This document shows, one piece after another, positions 7,693-16,186 of a stretch of 64,000 nt of DNA. Source of the DNA: Pseudomonas viridiflava (GTDB taxonomy: Bacteria > Pseudomonadota > Gammaproteobacteria > Pseudomonadales > Pseudomonadaceae); the NCBI RefSeq assembly GCF_900602065.1, contig NZ_UWFN01000200.1, positions 1-64,000 of the forward strand, written 5' to 3'. The notes beneath the pieces were generated by a model that had not been told where the DNA came from, made no database searches, and saw only the letters and a list, made by a program, of their open reading frames with translations. The first letter of the stretch is position 1. Every line of letters starts with the position of its first letter. The position numbers and the translations under genes are program-made.

Positions 7693-9903
7693 TTACTGGC
7701 GATTGCGACGGGCGCTACGGCCAGCCAGCAACAATACGAGGAACAACAGGATGCCGCCCGGGATCAGCCAGAGCAGGGAAGGCGTACGCCATGCGTCCAG
7801 ACCTTTCGGCTCGTCGTCATCGATCATCTGGCTACCGTTCGGGTCTTTGCTGTCCACGGTGGTCAGTGCGCCGTTGCTACCCAGAATGCTCGTGTCGCCA
7901 CGGGTCAGCAGAATCGGTTTGGCGAACTGCGGTGCGTCAGCGCCCAGTGCCTGGTAAACCAGGCCGCGCTGGCTGCCGGACTCGACGACTTGCAGGGAAG
8001 CGAGGTTATTCAACCGGGTCACGTCCAGCAGGACCTGATCCTTGTGGTTGATGCGCAGGCGACCTTGATCATCGACTTGCACGGCCTGTTTGCTGTCTTT
8101 GATCGGCAGGGCGAAGGCGAGGAAGGATTTGTCCGGCGTGACCGCGGCTTGCGGGTCGGCGCTGACTTTCAGTTGCGCGCGCAACGGTGAAACACCGCTG
8201 GCGCTGGCCACCGAAATCACCTGCGGCAAACTGCTGGCCGGGTGATCGAGCCAGGTTTGTGGCACCAACACTTGAGTGTCCACCGCGAACCGTGCGGCCA
8301 TGCCTGCGAAGTCATCGCTCGGCGTGGTTTTCTCCAGCACGATGTGGCTGGTCGGGCGTACTGCAACCGGGAACGCCTGAGGGGTTTCCAGGCAGCGATC
8401 GCTGACCGGCTGGCGCTGGAAGGAAACGCGCAGCACGTTGGTCGAACCCAGGGCATAACGCGGGATGCGCGCTTCAATGCGTTGTTTCTCGCCATTGGCT
8501 TCCAGCTGCTGCGCGCCAATCAGGTAATCATTGAGGAACAGTGAGGCCACCGGAGCCGTGTCCGAAGCACCCGGCGCGGCAGAGACATCGATCACTGCCT
8601 TGACTGGCAAGCGCCCGTCATAGGCGACGGCACCCAGTGGGAACGAAGCACTCCAGTCGGCTTTGGCCAACACGTCGATGGTGCCAGGCTGGCCGCCCAA
8701 TCGCGACAGCGCTACGCGGCCATCGGCGTCCAGCGGGGCTTGCGCTTCGCTGATGGACAGTTGGCGAGTGCGGGCCAGCTTGTTCCATGCCGAACTGAAC
8801 AGGGTCAGGGCTTTAGTGGTGGCGTCGGGAGCAATCATCAGCATTGGACGGCTTCCCAGCAAGGCCAGGCGTACATTGTCCTTGCCGGTTTTCTGGCCTG
8901 CGTTGACGTGGCGCTCACGCCATTGGTTAAACGCATCGACTGCAGTTGCGTCGCGGCCTTGAATCTGCGCCTGCAAAGCGTCCAGCGATTCGTTGATTGC
9001 CTTGAGCAGTTGCGGATCGTTGATCGCCAGATCGGCCTGCACGTTCGGCGTCTGGCCCAACACCAGCAACGCCCCGATTTGTGCCGGATCGCTCAGGGTT
9101 TGTGTGCCTTTGCCATTAAGGCTGGCAAACGCCGGAATGTTCAGCAGCTCAGCCGGAACACGCAGCGCGCTCAGGTCGACACTGTCCTGCAAGGCAGGGA
9201 AGGGCAGGATGCGTGCGTGTTTACCGATGCGCTCCAGCGCCACGCCGATTCGCCAGGCCGCGTCGTAGCTTTCAGCAGACAAACTGCCCGGAGCAACCAT
9301 GATGCCTGGCTTGCCGGGCAGAGCGTTCCATGCGGCGCCGATGTCCTGCAGATCGTTGGCGTTATAGCTGTAGGTCAGGCGGGTGCTCGGGTCGATGCGC
9401 AATACGTTGCCGATAACGCGTTCGTCTTCACACAGCACGCGGGAAACAATCGACGACCAGGCAACCCCCAGCCGCACCGAACCGCTGTCGCGGGCCGCCT
9501 TGTCGACGCCCAATGTGGCATTGGCGCTGCCTTGTGGCTCGGTCAGCCCCTCGGCACGCACCGGATAGCCATCCAGCGACAGCAGCATGGTGTTACGTCC
9601 GCCTTCGCCGTTCAGGTAACTGGCATCGAACTGCAATGTCGCGTCAGTCAGCGGTACCCCGGCCGGAACCGGCAGATACAGCTCGCGCCGCGAATCGGTA
9701 GAGCCAAGGATAATCGGCGTATCGATGCCCAGATCACTCAGGCGAATTTCGCGCTGTTGTTGGGTATCAGTGTTTAACCGGTTGATCGCCTGAGTGAGCG
9801 GGCTGTCAGCGGCCAGCGCAAAGTTGGGCATGAGCGCGAGCAGGCTCACGCCACAGGCAAGGGCGCTGAGCGCGCCCGATTGGGTGGCAACGGAAGACTT
9901 CAT
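7693..9903 (-). CDS. BcsB-like cellulose synthase periplasmic subunit
   Basis: 736 aa. Signal peptide (about 1-32), alternating beta-sandwich carbohydrate-binding-type and flavodoxin-like regions of the BcsB superfamily, and a single C-terminal membrane anchor (about 706-726) followed by RSARRNRQ. In cellulose synthase BcsB guides the chain through the periplasm next to the catalytic BcsA. No BcsA is present here; the only synthase in the operon is NfrB, so this protein is probably its periplasmic partner. The C-terminal anchor helix is the part that activates BcsA in cellulose systems. Position between wecB (34 bp) and nfrB (12 bp) fits that role. No gene symbol is given because it is not part of a bcs operon. 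Confidence 0.82.
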   Translation of the reverse strand: MKSSVATQSGALSALACGVSLLALMPNFALAADSPLTQAINRLNTDTQQQREIRLSDLGIDTPIILGSTDSRRELYLPVPAGVPLTDATLQFDASYLNGEGGRNTMLLSLDGYPVRAEGLTEPQGSANATLGVDKAARDSGSVRLGVAWSSIVSRVLCEDERVIGNVLRIDPSTRLTYSYNANDLQDIGAAWNALPGKPGIMVAPGSLSAESYDAAWRIGVALERIGKHARILPFPALQDSVDLSALRVPAELLNIPAFASLNGKGTQTLSDPAQIGALLVLGQTPNVQADLAINDPQLLKAINESLDALQAQIQGRDATAVDAFNQWRERHVNAGQKTGKDNVRLALLGSRPMLMIAPDATTKALTLFSSAWNKLARTRQLSISEAQAPLDADGRVALSRLGGQPGTIDVLAKADWSASFPLGAVAYDGRLPVKAVIDVSAAPGASDTAPVASLFLNDYLIGAQQLEANGEKQRIEARIPRYALGSTNVLRVSFQRQPVSDRCLETPQAFPVAVRPTSHIVLEKTTPSDDFAGMAARFAVDTQVLVPQTWLDHPASSLPQVISVASASGVSPLRAQLKVSADPQAAVTPDKSFLAFALPIKDSKQAVQVDDQGRLRINHKDQVLLDVTRLNNLASLQVVESGSQRGLVYQALGADAPQFAKPILLTRGDTSILGSNGALTTVDSKDPNGSQMIDDDEPKGLDAWRTPSLLWLIPGGILLFLVLLLAGRSARRNRQ

Positions 9904-9937
9904 TCAGGCAGATCTCGGGTTGTTGGGGGGCGAATGT

Positions 9938-11203
9938 TTATTGGAGTGTGGATACCGGACGGTTCAGTGCGGCATGGTTAATAAGCTGTGGGATATCGAT
10001 GTCGCGCGGTGGCTTGCCCACCACAAATTCATGCATGGGTCTGCCCAGCAACACGTCAACGATCCGCGAGCTGGCTTTGCCATCGCCATAAGGGTTGGCC
10101 GCCTGGGAAGCGCGACGCCACAGCAGGTCGTCGTCGTAGAGCGCCGACACGCCATTGACGATTGATTCAGGTGAGGTACCGACCAGCCGCACAGTGCCAG
10201 CGGCGACCGCTTCCGGACGCTCGGTCACCTCACGCATCACCAGCACGGGTTTGCCAAGGGAAGGGGCCTCTTCCTGCACGCCGCCCGAGTCAGTCAGGAT
10301 CACGTGGGCACGCTGCATCAAGCGCACGAACGCCAGGTAATCCAGCGGCTCGATCAGGTGCACATTATCCAGGCCGCCCAGATGCTCGTTGACCGGGCCT
10401 TGAACATTGGGGTTCAGGTGCACGGGATAGACGATCTGAATATCGCTACGGCTGGCCAGTTGGCGCAGGGCCTTACAGATATCCAGGAAGCCATCGCCGA
10501 AGTTTTCTCGACGATGACCCGTGACCAGCAGCACCTTGCGCCCAGGCTTGATAAAGGCAAACTGGCTATCAAGACGGTCGCGCAGTGCGTTGTCCTTATT
10601 GATGCGCTCTGCAGTGAGTTGCAGCGCATCAATCACGGTATTACCGGTGACGAAGGAGCGGCCTTGCAGGCGTTCGCCGAGCAAATTGGTACGCGATTCA
10701 AACGTCGGAGCAAACAACAGGTCGGCGCCCAGATCAATGCAGCGGCGGTTCATTTCTTCCGGCCACGGCGAGCGAATGTCTCCGGTACGCAAACCGGCTT
10801 CCACATGGCCGACCGGGATGCGCCGGTGGAACGCAGCCATCGCGGCAACCATTGCCGAAGTAGTGTCGCCATGCACGAGGACGCGGTCTGGCTGGATCAT
10901 GTCCAGTACCGGATCAATCGCGTCGTACAGCGAGGCCGTCAGCGTGTTGAGGTTCTGATTCGGCTTCATCACGTCGAGGCTGAAGTCAGGTGTGAGATCG
11001 AACAGATCCATTACCTGCTTGAGCATGCTTTGATGCTGGCCCGTCACGCAGATGAGCGAGTGGACACCGGATTCCGCGGCAAGCGCTTTAACCAATGGAG
11101 CCATCTTGATGGCTTCAGGCCGCGTGCCGAAAATCGATAGGACCTTAATCCTTGAATGACTGCGAGCGATGATGCCCTCCTCGCGCAATTTATTGCGCCG
11201 CAC
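9938..11203 (-). CDS. wecB: UDP-N-acetylglucosamine 2-epimerase (non-hydrolysing)
   Basis: Interconverts UDP-GlcNAc and UDP-ManNAc in the cytoplasm. The family blocks are all present: FGTRPEAIK near the N-terminus, VHGDTTSAM, HVEAGLRTGD, TGHRRENFG and DSGGVQEEAPSLGKP with the conserved glutamates. It is the first gene of the seven-gene operon, so it supplies UDP-ManNAc for the NfrB synthase. The start is odd. The only in-frame starts are a GTG at 11203 and a TTG at 11188, which put a 20-residue extension before the usual KVLxxFGTRPE start. A strong GAGGAGG lies at about 11168-11174, inside that extension and just upstream of ATC codons. C-terminal length (421 aa) is slightly longer than usual. 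Confidence 0.92.
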   Translation of the reverse strand: MRRNKLREEGIIARSHSRIKVLSIFGTRPEAIKMAPLVKALAAESGVHSLICVTGQHQSMLKQVMDLFDLTPDFSLDVMKPNQNLNTLTASLYDAIDPVLDMIQPDRVLVHGDTTSAMVAAMAAFHRRIPVGHVEAGLRTGDIRSPWPEEMNRRCIDLGADLLFAPTFESRTNLLGERLQGRSFVTGNTVIDALQLTAERINKDNALRDRLDSQFAFIKPGRKVLLVTGHRRENFGDGFLDICKALRQLASRSDIQIVYPVHLNPNVQGPVNEHLGGLDNVHLIEPLDYLAFVRLMQRAHVILTDSGGVQEEAPSLGKPVLVMREVTERPEAVAAGTVRLVGTSPESIVNGVSALYDDDLLWRRASQAANPYGDGKASSRIVDVLLGRPMHEFVVGKPPRDIDIPQLINHAALNRPVSTLQ

Positions 11204-11878
11204 AGTAGCCGACCCAAGGCCAAAGGGGCTTGAGTTAACTAATGAATGAGTTTTAGTGGGCCGGGGTTAAATCAGAATGGAGACATGATTATTCACTTCG
11301 TGTGATATGGCGCATTGCCTTGCTTCCCGGAGCAGGGCCGATTATTAGCAGCAATCGCAATGAGTGCAAAGATTTATATACACTTTTTATGTTTAATTTC
11401 GCAGGGCGAAACTTTTGGTTTTTCGATGAGTCTTTAAAAGGTTTTGGGCGAATTTGACGGAGGGCGTCGGGGAGGTTGTTACTTGCTTCAGGTCATTGTA
11501 TTTAAAGGAATTTATAATACATGATTGCCGCTCGTCACTGTGGATTGAATCTTTTGTTAATGCGGTTGTCGGCGCATTGTCTCGATCATTTACGAGTCGG
11601 TTGAATGACGCCTGTATATTGTCGGCAATGCAGAGTGTCTGACAATACAGCAAGAACCACAAGTGTAGTTTGATAATAGTTTTGAACCTGAAAGATTTTC
11701 TCTGGTCAGGCGCGCGAACACTACACCGGTGACGGCCTGCGTTGAGTCCCGAATGACCAGGGTTCAGCCACAGACGTAAGCGTTCTAAATGGGTCTGAAT
11801 ATACCGAGCTGATATCCTTGCGTCCTGATGCGCCACCTTTCCGCTAGCCAAAAATTACAACTGCCCAGAGAGCCAAAA
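11204..11878. other. AT-rich regulatory spacer upstream of wecB
   Basis: 675 bp with no convincing gene. From about 11,270 to 11,700 the base composition is clearly AT-richer than the flanks (runs such as ATTTATATACACTTTTTATG near 11,370). It separates the wecB operon (minus) from the lipoprotein gene (plus), so it must hold both promoters. Short open frames on both strands lack coding character and ribosome-binding sites. AT-rich islands like this in Pseudomonas are often MvaT/MvaU targets; that is inference. Confidence 0.6.
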
Positions 11879-12574
11879 ATGGATTGTTCGTTCAAAAAAA
11901 TAGCAGCCTGTATAGGCCTCTTCGCCTCGCTGACGGGGTGCGTCACCAAAGACCTGTCCAGCGAAAACCGGCAACTCGTGAAGGCTATCTGGATTGTCCC
12001 GATTGACATGTCTTTGGGGCAATTCAAGTACAACAGCATGGATCAAGCCTGGCAGGCCGGATTGGGCGCGGGAGTAGGAGCCGCTTCAGGCATGGCGACT
12101 GGCTCCAGGATTTCACCGGCGGTATTGGCGGGAGCGAGTGCTGCTGCGGCGACGGATAACAGAGGGATCAGTCCAGGTGAGGCGATCCTTCTCAACATGC
12201 GGCGCAACGATATTGACGTAGGCGTAATCCTTCGGAAGCGACTTGAGGCGCGGATAACGAAAGAAAAACTATTCACCATCGCTCCGGATGCTGCCAAAGC
12301 CGATGCAAAAATAGAGTTCATCGTAACGGAGTGGGGTGTGTCATTGAAAAACTTCAGCACTGAGCTGTACCCGACGATAGGTCTTTCTGCCGTCATGCGG
12401 CGTGGTGACGAACAGATCTGGCGTAATTTTGAGACCATCACGGCGCTCAGTGACGGCAATGATCTCGCGTTTACTCCCCAGCGATACGCTACAGATCCAG
12501 AGGCATTGCGGACTGCTTTTGGGAATGCCGTTGATTTGATGGTCGACAAGCTGATGATTGATTTGAAACAGTGA
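11879..12574 (+). CDS. Uncharacterised outer-membrane-type lipoprotein
   Basis: 231 aa from the ATG at 11879; an upstream in-frame ATG (11828) would put 17 residues before the signal peptide and is less likely. The signal peptide ends in a lipobox (FASLTGC, Cys21), so it should be lipidated; no Asp follows the Cys (VTKD), which suggests the outer membrane. A Gly/Ala-rich stretch (about 59-90, GAGVGAASGMATG type) resembles the glycine-zipper segments of other cell-envelope lipoproteins, and a mixed alpha/beta domain follows. I do not recognise a family. It stands alone, divergent from wecB across the AT-rich spacer. Confidence 0.75.
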   Translation: MDCSFKKIAACIGLFASLTGCVTKDLSSENRQLVKAIWIVPIDMSLGQFKYNSMDQAWQAGLGAGVGAASGMATGSRISPAVLAGASAAAATDNRGISPGEAILLNMRRNDIDVGVILRKRLEARITKEKLFTIAPDAAKADAKIEFIVTEWGVSLKNFSTELYPTIGLSAVMRRGDEQIWRNFETITALSDGNDLAFTPQRYATDPEALRTAFGNAVDLMVDKLMIDLKQ

Positions 12575-12620
12575 TCGGGTCAGATGATTGTGTAGACGTA
12601 ATTAACTAAGTTTTGGAGGT

Positions 12621-12660
12621 CAAGCCTGCTTGGGATCGCTCTTTTTGATCTACAGGCTTG
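12621..12660 (+). terminator. Possible hairpin downstream of the lipoprotein gene
   Basis: An 8-bp perfect inverted repeat, CAAGCCTG (12621-12628) and CAGGCTTG (12653-12660), encloses a 24-base loop containing a T-run and a shorter GGATC/GATC pair. It lies 47 bp after the lipoprotein stop. There is no U-tract after the stem, so it may be only a weak or factor-dependent terminator. Confidence 0.3.
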
Positions 12661-12810
12661 TTGCAACAGCCAATACTCTCCGCCCTTCGCGTAACCAGCG
12701 ACCGGTTTTGACAGGCCGCCCCAATCGAGGAGTAAAAATCGCCAAGCAGCGGGCCGACATTAAGTCAGCAGGCTGTGTCATGGCGGTTCAATCCATTCGG
12801 GAGATTCCAC

Positions 12811-13089
12811 ATGATCAAATCCGCACCGCATTCGGCCACCTCTGCACCTTCGGCCCCGTCACCCATCGCCAGTCCTTTCACAGTAAAACCTGATATCAGC
12901 GTTGAAGATGCGCTGGTGCTGGCTTGCGAGTATCTGAGTTGTGCTGCCGCGACGGTTTACGAATCTGCGGATAACCATAGGCCGGAGTTTCGGCCGCTGG
13001 GGCGTGCTGTTGTGCATCAGTTGGACGCGGTTCGTGCTTTGGTTGACGCGTCGGTGGTGGGGTTGGAGAGGCAGCGCAAGGCGATTTAG
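12811..13089 (+). CDS. Small Pseudomonas protein of unknown function (DUF3077/DUF6124-like)
   Basis: 92 aa from the ATG at 12811, preceded by a GGGAG ribosome-binding site at 12799; a longer in-frame reading from 12775 lacks one. After a Ser/Pro/Ala-rich, disordered N-terminus (1-25) comes the conserved core VEDALVLACEYLSCAAATVYESAD and a C-terminal helix GRAVVHQLDAVRALVDASV. This layout is typical of short, multi-copy Pseudomonas proteins annotated as DUF3077 or DUF6124. Function is unknown; it is cytoplasmic by composition and has no operon partner here. Confidence 0.72.
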   Translation: MIKSAPHSATSAPSAPSPIASPFTVKPDISVEDALVLACEYLSCAAATVYESADNHRPEFRPLGRAVVHQLDAVRALVDASVVGLERQRKAI

Positions 13090-13123
13090 GGGAGGTGATG
13101 GGCGTGCTGGAAAGTGGTATTTC

Positions 13124-13181
13124 AGGCCGGTACATGCTTTAGATGTACCGGCCTCTTCGCGAATGAATTCGCTCCCACAGG
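13124..13181. repeat. Hairpin plus REP half-element
   Basis: An 11-bp perfect stem, AGGCCGGTACA (13124-13134) and TGTACCGGCCT (13144-13154), with a 9-base loop is followed directly by a single REP arm (TTCGCGAATGAATTCGCTCCCAC, split by position 13155-13180). It lies between the convergent small-protein and porin genes and could serve as a bidirectional transcription barrier. Confidence 0.6.
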
Positions 13182-13262
13182 ACGGTGCTTGGGTGGCAAC
13201 ATCGCCGCAGGTTGTTATCCCGTGTGCTATGCAGGCCGCCTACAGAATTTGTGGCGTTTGCG

Positions 13263-14669
13263 CTACCAGCTCATTTTCAATTCAACCCCCAGGTAATTGC
13301 TGTCATGCCCGCCCGCGTCGCGCAGAGTCTGGCCGATGTCGTAGTGGACGGCTTCGATGGCGCCGGTCAGGTTTGGGGTGAAGGCGTAGTCGGTCCGCAA
13401 CTGTCCGTAGGCGCCGGTCCAGCGGTCGCCGCGGTTTGCGGTTCCGGCTACCGGGATGTTGGGCTGGGTGTAGACGGCGTCGTCGGTGGTTTGCCGCCAG
13501 AGCAGGCCAACTGCGGTTTGTACGCTGAGCTTGTCGATGGGTTTGACGGTGATCGACGGCTTAATGTGGATCAGGTTGCTGTAGCCGGTGTAGCCCGCCA
13601 GGGAGAAGTAATAGCCATTGGGGAACAGCGGGTTGAAGGTGCCCACGGTGCCGTCGCCTGCTTTGCGATCACCTGAGGCTACGTCGGTCTGCAAGCCGAT
13701 GCGCGGTTTCCAGGTCACGCTTTCGAAGGTGTAGCCGAGCCGGCTTCCCGCTGCCCAGGCCTTGATGTCCTTGCCGCCCACCGAGCCGCTTTGCAGCATG
13801 CCTTCGATGTCCCAGTCATAGCCTTGCGCCGCGCCGCCCAGCCTGGCATCGAAGATGTGCCGGGTTTCGTTGCCTGCGCCGTCGAGGTAGCGCGCATCGC
13901 TGCGTTCATACAGGCCGTAATACGCCGAAAGCTCATTCTTGCCGTCGATCAGGCGCTCGACGCGCAGCATGTGGAACTGCACGTCGGAATTGGATTTATC
14001 GTCGAAATGCCGGTCGTCCAGGTATTGCACCGGGCGGCTGGCGATACCGATGAAGCGCCAGTTGCTGGTTTCCCAGTCAGCCCATAGCGCATCGAAGGAC
14101 TGTCGCACGTTGGGTCCATCCCGCGAGGAGATGAAACGCTGCAGGTCGAAGGCGAAGTCCTGTCGGCCGACGCGGGTCTTCAAGGTCCCGGCGTCGAACG
14201 CGTTGATGTACTCGACAAACGCGAGGCGCAAATCCACGCGGTTCTGGTCCGCTCCACCGACTGAGGTCTTGTCGTAGGCGCGGGCGTCTTCAAGCTCGGT
14301 GAACACCCGCCAGTTCTCGTTGAGGTGCAGGTCGGCATGCACCTGAAAGCGTTGAATCCGGTACGCGTCGCGCGACACGTTGTTGATGCCGAAGCCGCTG
14401 GCATCGTTCATCTCGAAGCGTTCGCGCAAGGTTGCGCCCAACGACAGGTAGGTGAACGGGTTGGCGCTGGACAGCGGGATGTACTTCAGATTGTCCAGCG
14501 GTTCGGTGCGCAGGGCCGGGTCCTTGAGTACGGACCAGTCTTCCTGCCAGCGGTTGGTTTTGATGACTGGCCGGGTCGGTTGTTCATCGGCGAATACACT
14601 GGCGCTCAACAGCGGCCAGAGGATTGCCAGGCTCCACCCGGGCAGACGTATCCAATTGCTTCGGCTCAT
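13263..14669 (-). CDS. Alginate-export-family outer-membrane porin
   Basis: 468 aa with a signal peptide (about 1-27, ending FADEQ). The mature protein is rich in alternating amphipathic beta-strands and ends in ELKMSW, a C-terminal aromatic residue as required for outer-membrane barrel assembly. The block FTYLSLGATLRERFE (about residues 72-86) is characteristic of the Alginate_export (AlgE-like) porin family. Homologues with no link to alginate are common and act as channels for small anionic or sugar-like compounds. It lies 24 bp downstream of the periplasmic VOC gene in the same direction, so the two are probably co-transcribed. Substrate unknown. Confidence 0.82.
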   Translation of the reverse strand: MSRSNWIRLPGWSLAILWPLLSASVFADEQPTRPVIKTNRWQEDWSVLKDPALRTEPLDNLKYIPLSSANPFTYLSLGATLRERFEMNDASGFGINNVSRDAYRIQRFQVHADLHLNENWRVFTELEDARAYDKTSVGGADQNRVDLRLAFVEYINAFDAGTLKTRVGRQDFAFDLQRFISSRDGPNVRQSFDALWADWETSNWRFIGIASRPVQYLDDRHFDDKSNSDVQFHMLRVERLIDGKNELSAYYGLYERSDARYLDGAGNETRHIFDARLGGAAQGYDWDIEGMLQSGSVGGKDIKAWAAGSRLGYTFESVTWKPRIGLQTDVASGDRKAGDGTVGTFNPLFPNGYYFSLAGYTGYSNLIHIKPSITVKPIDKLSVQTAVGLLWRQTTDDAVYTQPNIPVAGTANRGDRWTGAYGQLRTDYAFTPNLTGAIEAVHYDIGQTLRDAGGHDSNYLGVELKMSW

Positions 14670-14693
14670 TGGTGACCTCGTTTTGACTGGCGT

Positions 14694-15593
14694 TTACTTG
14701 GCTGCAAGCAACTGGTGAATCTCAGCGACGTAGCCACCCGGGAATTCAACCATCGCCGAGCTGCGGCCCTGGCTGGTAAACGGTGCAACCAATATTTTTG
14801 CCCCGGAGCCAGTGGCTTTGCTCAGGGTTGCCGTCAGGTCAGGCACCTCGTAGCCGGTGGTCTCGTGGCCAAACGGGTAGGGCAGTTGGCCGTTGCTGGC
14901 GAGTACGGTCATGCGCCCGAAATCAGACTGGATGCTGACGCGGCGATAGGTGTTTTTCGCCTGACCAATGTCGATGGCCGAGGCGTGTTTGTCGTCGCTT
15001 AGGATCTTGCCGTGGGAGAAGCCCAGGAAGGATTTGATGAATGCGTCAGCGCGGTCGTTGGAGACATAGACGCGGTTTTCCGGGACGGTCTGGAAGGCGG
15101 CGTAGTTCGGTGTGCTGGTGTGCCAGTAAAGCTGCATGTTCACGCCACCCGGCCACTGGACGACGACATCGCGCCCGATGGGGTCCGGAAAGTCGCTGAC
15201 GATCACATCAGCACCGTTTTCACGTGCTGCCTTGATGGCGAGGTCCATGTCCTTGACCAGATAGCCGTTGCGCTCCTGGCCGAAAGGACGCGGGATCGGC
15301 GTGGTGAATCCAAACAGGGACACGGTGCCGTAGGGCGTCTGCAACAGTTGCGAGGTGGTGCTGCTGGGTGTTGGCAGGACGTTGACGACCACTTGTTTGG
15401 TGCTTTGTCCGCCAAAGGTCGCGGTGAAGCTTTGCACGAAGCGGTCCACGTCATTGGGGGCGACATAGACGTGGCTGGTGTCGTATTGCGGGGCAACGGC
15501 GACGGCTGCAGTTTCGGCCGCCTGTGCGCTGCCAGCCATCTGTGCCGCGAGCAGGGTCAGGACCAGTGATGCCCTTAGAATTCGATTGCGCAT
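14694..15593 (-). CDS. Exported glyoxalase/VOC-fold protein
   Basis: 299 aa from the ATG at 15593, which has a GGAG site 7 bp upstream; a GTG at 15605 is in frame but lacks one. A signal peptide (about 1-25, ending AQAAE) sends it to the periplasm. Two VOC-like halves follow: each has a DVDRFVQSF or DRADAFIKSF helix and a strand pair ending in VQWPGGVNMQLYWH or VEFPGGYVAEIHQ, where the terminal Glu/His would be metal ligands. Exported VOC proteins of this kind are uncharacterised. It is the first gene of a two-gene unit with the porin. Confidence 0.75.
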   Translation of the reverse strand: MRNRILRASLVLTLLAAQMAGSAQAAETAAVAVAPQYDTSHVYVAPNDVDRFVQSFTATFGGQSTKQVVVNVLPTPSSTTSQLLQTPYGTVSLFGFTTPIPRPFGQERNGYLVKDMDLAIKAARENGADVIVSDFPDPIGRDVVVQWPGGVNMQLYWHTSTPNYAAFQTVPENRVYVSNDRADAFIKSFLGFSHGKILSDDKHASAIDIGQAKNTYRRVSIQSDFGRMTVLASNGQLPYPFGHETTGYEVPDLTATLSKATGSGAKILVAPFTSQGRSSAMVEFPGGYVAEIHQLLAAK

Positions 15594-15784
15594 AGCTATC
15601 TCCACACCTCATGAATGGCACCTAGATGGCAGCGCGGCTGAGCGCCGGAATGCGCGGTCATCGGTGTCATGGAAGTGGGCAGGGTAGGCAGGATGGGCAA
15701 TCAGGAATTGCACTGCCGTGCTTTTGAGTACGCTGCAAGCGAGCACGTAGAGTACGTTTTTCATGTTGGCGGACCCTGTGGGAC

Positions 15785-15858
15785 CTGTAGGAGCTGCCGA
15801 AGGCTGCGATCGCGGTATGTCAGGATAAAAGCTTCGCAGCCTTCGGCAGCTCCTACAG
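15785..15858. repeat. Paired REP (BIME), first copy
   Basis: CTGTAGGAGCTGCCGAAGGC and its complement GCCTTCGGCAGCTCCTACAG face each other across a short spacer, giving a long imperfect hairpin. It lies inside the 218-bp duplicated unit. Confidence 0.85.
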
Positions 15859-16002
15859 AAAATGCAGTTCAATCCTGTCGCTTGCATGTTGTGTGATGAG
15901 CATGGTTTTAGGCCGGAAAAAAACACTAAAAAACCCGCTTTTTGAGTACGCTTCAAGCGAGCACGTAGAGTACGTTTTTCATGTTGGCGGACCCTTTGGG
16001 AC

Positions 16003-16076
16003 CTGTAGGAGCTGCCGAAGGCTGCGATCGCGGTATGTCGGGATAAATGCTTCGCAGCCTTCGGCAGCTCCTACAG
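16003..16076. repeat. Paired REP (BIME), second copy
   Basis: Same element as at 15785-15858 with a few base changes in the spacer (GTCGGGATAAATGC rather than GTCAGGATAAAAGC). Confidence 0.85.
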
Positions 16077-16144
16077 AAAATGCATTTCAATCCAGTCGCT
16101 TGCATGTTGTTTGATGAGGGTGGGTTTAGCCGGGAAAAGACAAT

Positions 16145-16186
16145 AAAAAACCCGCTGTCACCGTTGAGGTGGCAGCGGGTTTTTGC
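16145..16186 (-). terminator. Rho-independent terminator of gcd
   Basis: A 12-bp stem CCCGCTGTCACC / GGTGGCAGCGGG with a 5-base loop lies between A6 and T5 runs, 10 bp past the gcd stop codon. On the minus strand the stem is followed by a T-run, so it ends gcd transcription; being flanked by A and T it can work both ways. Confidence 0.88.

Larger units (their letters stand above)
15726..16161. repeat. 218-bp tandem duplication carrying a BIME
   Basis: GAGTACGCTGCAAGCGAGCACG at 15726 recurs at 15944 with one change, giving a period of 218 bp over two copies. Each copy contains one complete paired REP (15785-15858 and 16003-16076) and ends with AATAAAAAACCCGCT or AACACTAAAAAACCCGCT, the left half of the gcd terminator stem. 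The first copy therefore holds an orphan half-terminator. A few substitutions separate the copies, so the duplication is recent but not brand new. Confidence 0.88.

Noticed and set aside
11393..11851. Minus-strand open frame of 152 codons in the AT-rich spacer
   Set aside because: No ribosome-binding site, no recognisable domain, and unusual codon use; it lies in likely regulatory DNA.
13263..14669. Alginate secretion porin (AlgE) belonging to the exopolysaccharide operon
   Set aside because: It is 2 kb away on a separate transcript with a VOC gene, and its family covers many small-molecule porins; NfrA is the exporter of the operon.
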